Source of the DNA: Pseudomonadota bacterium
GTDB lineage: Bacteria > Pseudomonadota > Gammaproteobacteria > Burkholderiales > Sulfuriferulaceae
DNA length: 5,802 bases
Direction of reading: 5' to 3'
NCBI GenBank assembly: GCA_021794855.1
Contig: JAJYPZ010000093.1
Coordinates: 1-5,802 of the forward strand
Positions 5,234 through 5,802 of this stretch are shown here, piece after piece. The notes beneath the pieces were generated by a model. The model saw nothing but the letters and a program-made list of their open reading frames with translations, did not search any database and was not told the DNA's origin. Position numbers and translations under genes: made by a program. Numbering within the stretch: the stretch's first letter is position 1; the number at the start of each line of letters is the position of its first letter.

Positions 5234-5802
5234 CTATTCCTCTTTGCTGGCTTGGTCGGTCAACCAGTTCTGTATGTGCGTCAAAATCCGCCGTGCTGCG
5301 TTGCCGTCCCAGTATTCGGGAACATGGCCGGTTTTTCCTCCCGAATCGAACACGTCCCGAACGGCGTCCAGTATTTTTTGACGGTCTTGCCCTACCAGAG
5401 TGTTCGTGCCTTCATCGATGGTAATCTGCCGTTCGGTGTTATGCCGCAAGGTGAAACAGGGTACGCCCAGAGCGGTGGTTTCTTCTTGTATGCCGCCCGA
5501 ATCGGTCAGAAAGAATCGGGCGTTTTGCATCAATCCGAGAATCTGCAAGTAGCCCATAGGCGGAAGAACTAGAATATTGCCCTGTTGCAGAAGTGGCTCA
5601 AGCTGGAACTGCGTTATTTTGCTGAGGGTGCGCGGATGCAGAGGGAAAGCGACCGGAATTTGCCGGCTGACTTCGATGACAGTTTCCAGCAGCGCGGCGA
5701 GGGTAGCGGCGTCATCGACGTTGGACGGGCGATGCAAGGTCAATACCGCATAGCTTCCTTTCAGTCCCGTGAATTGCGGTGCGGCATGAGCCACCCTGAA
5801 AG
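5234..5802 (-). CDS. wecB: UDP-N-acetylglucosamine 2-epimerase, non-hydrolysing (partial, N-terminus outside window)
   Basis: The last 188 residues of a protein normally about 370-380 residues long; the frame is open through the right edge, so the GTG at 5794 is an internal valine and not a start. The enzyme interconverts UDP-GlcNAc and UDP-ManNAc in the cytoplasm, supplying ManNAc or ManNAcA units for surface polysaccharide. Recognisable C-terminal-half motifs, numbered from the first full codon in the window: VLTLHRPSNVDD (19-30), FPLHPRT (52-58), LTDSGGIQEETTALGVP (98-114), the UDP-binding and regulatory region of the family, and TLRHNTERQITIDEGTNTLVG (117-137), in which the ERQIT and GTN elements contact the nucleotide. 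Its stop is 2 bp from the deacetylase start, placing it in the same operon. It is the most upstream gene seen, so the promoter lies outside. The non-hydrolysing assignment rests on overall motif similarity; the N-terminal catalytic residues cannot be seen. Confidence 0.93.
   Translation of the reverse strand, partial: FRVAHAAPQFTGLKGSYAVLTLHRPSNVDDAATLAALLETVIEVSRQIPVAFPLHPRTLSKITQFQLEPLLQQGNILVLPPMGYLQILGLMQNARFFLTDSGGIQEETTALGVPCFTLRHNTERQITIDEGTNTLVGQDRQKILDAVRDVFDSGGKTGHVPEYWDGNAARRILTHIQNWLTDQASKEE
5238..5243 (-). promoter_or_regulatory. Strong ribosome binding site of the deacetylase
   Basis: AGAGGA on the minus strand, 6 bases before the ATG at 5231 and lying within the last codons of wecB. 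It is the best Shine-Dalgarno match at any junction in the window and fixes the deacetylase start. Confidence 0.8.

Noticed and set aside
4524..5381. 285-codon open frame on the plus strand across the deacetylase and wecB end
   Set aside because: It spans two real genes in antisense and has no recognisable motif.

Overview
The window is a slice of an extracellular polysaccharide / protein-sorting locus of the exosortase A (XrtA, EpsH1) type that accompanies PEP-CTERM proteins in Gram-negative bacteria. Base composition is close to half G+C. The gene set (WecB-type epimerase, XrtA-associated deacetylase, FemAB-like protein, two XrtA-associated glycosyltransferases, exosortase A fused to EpsI) is typical of environmental beta- and gammaproteobacteria that make biofilm or floc exopolysaccharide, such as methanotrophs, nitrifiers and Thauera-like bacteria. 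I lean towards a gammaproteobacterial methanotroph-like host, but that is inference from gene content only.

Layout: everything is on the minus strand, so transcription runs from right to left. In order: (1) 5802-5234, C-terminal half of a non-hydrolysing UDP-GlcNAc 2-epimerase (wecB), entering from outside the window; (2) 5231-4389, XrtA-system polysaccharide deacetylase with NodB-type motifs; (3) 4396-3365, FemAB-like GNAT-fold protein of the XrtA system; (4) 3362-2163, TIGR03087-type glycosyltransferase (stp1); (5) 2166-595, exosortase A with C-terminal EpsI domain (xrtA); (6) 585-1, N-terminal half of a TIGR03088-type glycosyltransferase (stp2), leaving the window on the left.

Packing is extremely tight. 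The junctions are a 2-bp gap, an 8-bp overlap, a 2-bp gap, a 4-bp ATGA overlap and a 9-bp gap, so only 13 bases are non-coding. This indicates a single polycistronic unit with translational coupling. Promoter and terminator must both lie outside the window; I see no RNA gene, mobile element, CRISPR array or repeat family.

How the genes may work together: WecB supplies UDP-ManNAc; the two glycosyltransferases add sugars to a lipid-linked or growing exopolysaccharide; the deacetylase exposes amines on N-acetylated sugars; the FemAB-like protein may add an aminoacyl or acyl group; and exosortase A cleaves PEP-CTERM tails of secreted proteins in the inner membrane. The main idea worth testing is that the deacetylase and FemAB-like protein prepare an amine on the glycan that acts as acceptor for XrtA, by analogy with FemABX-built bridges that receive sortase substrates in Gram-positive bacteria. 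No PEP-CTERM substrate is encoded in the window.
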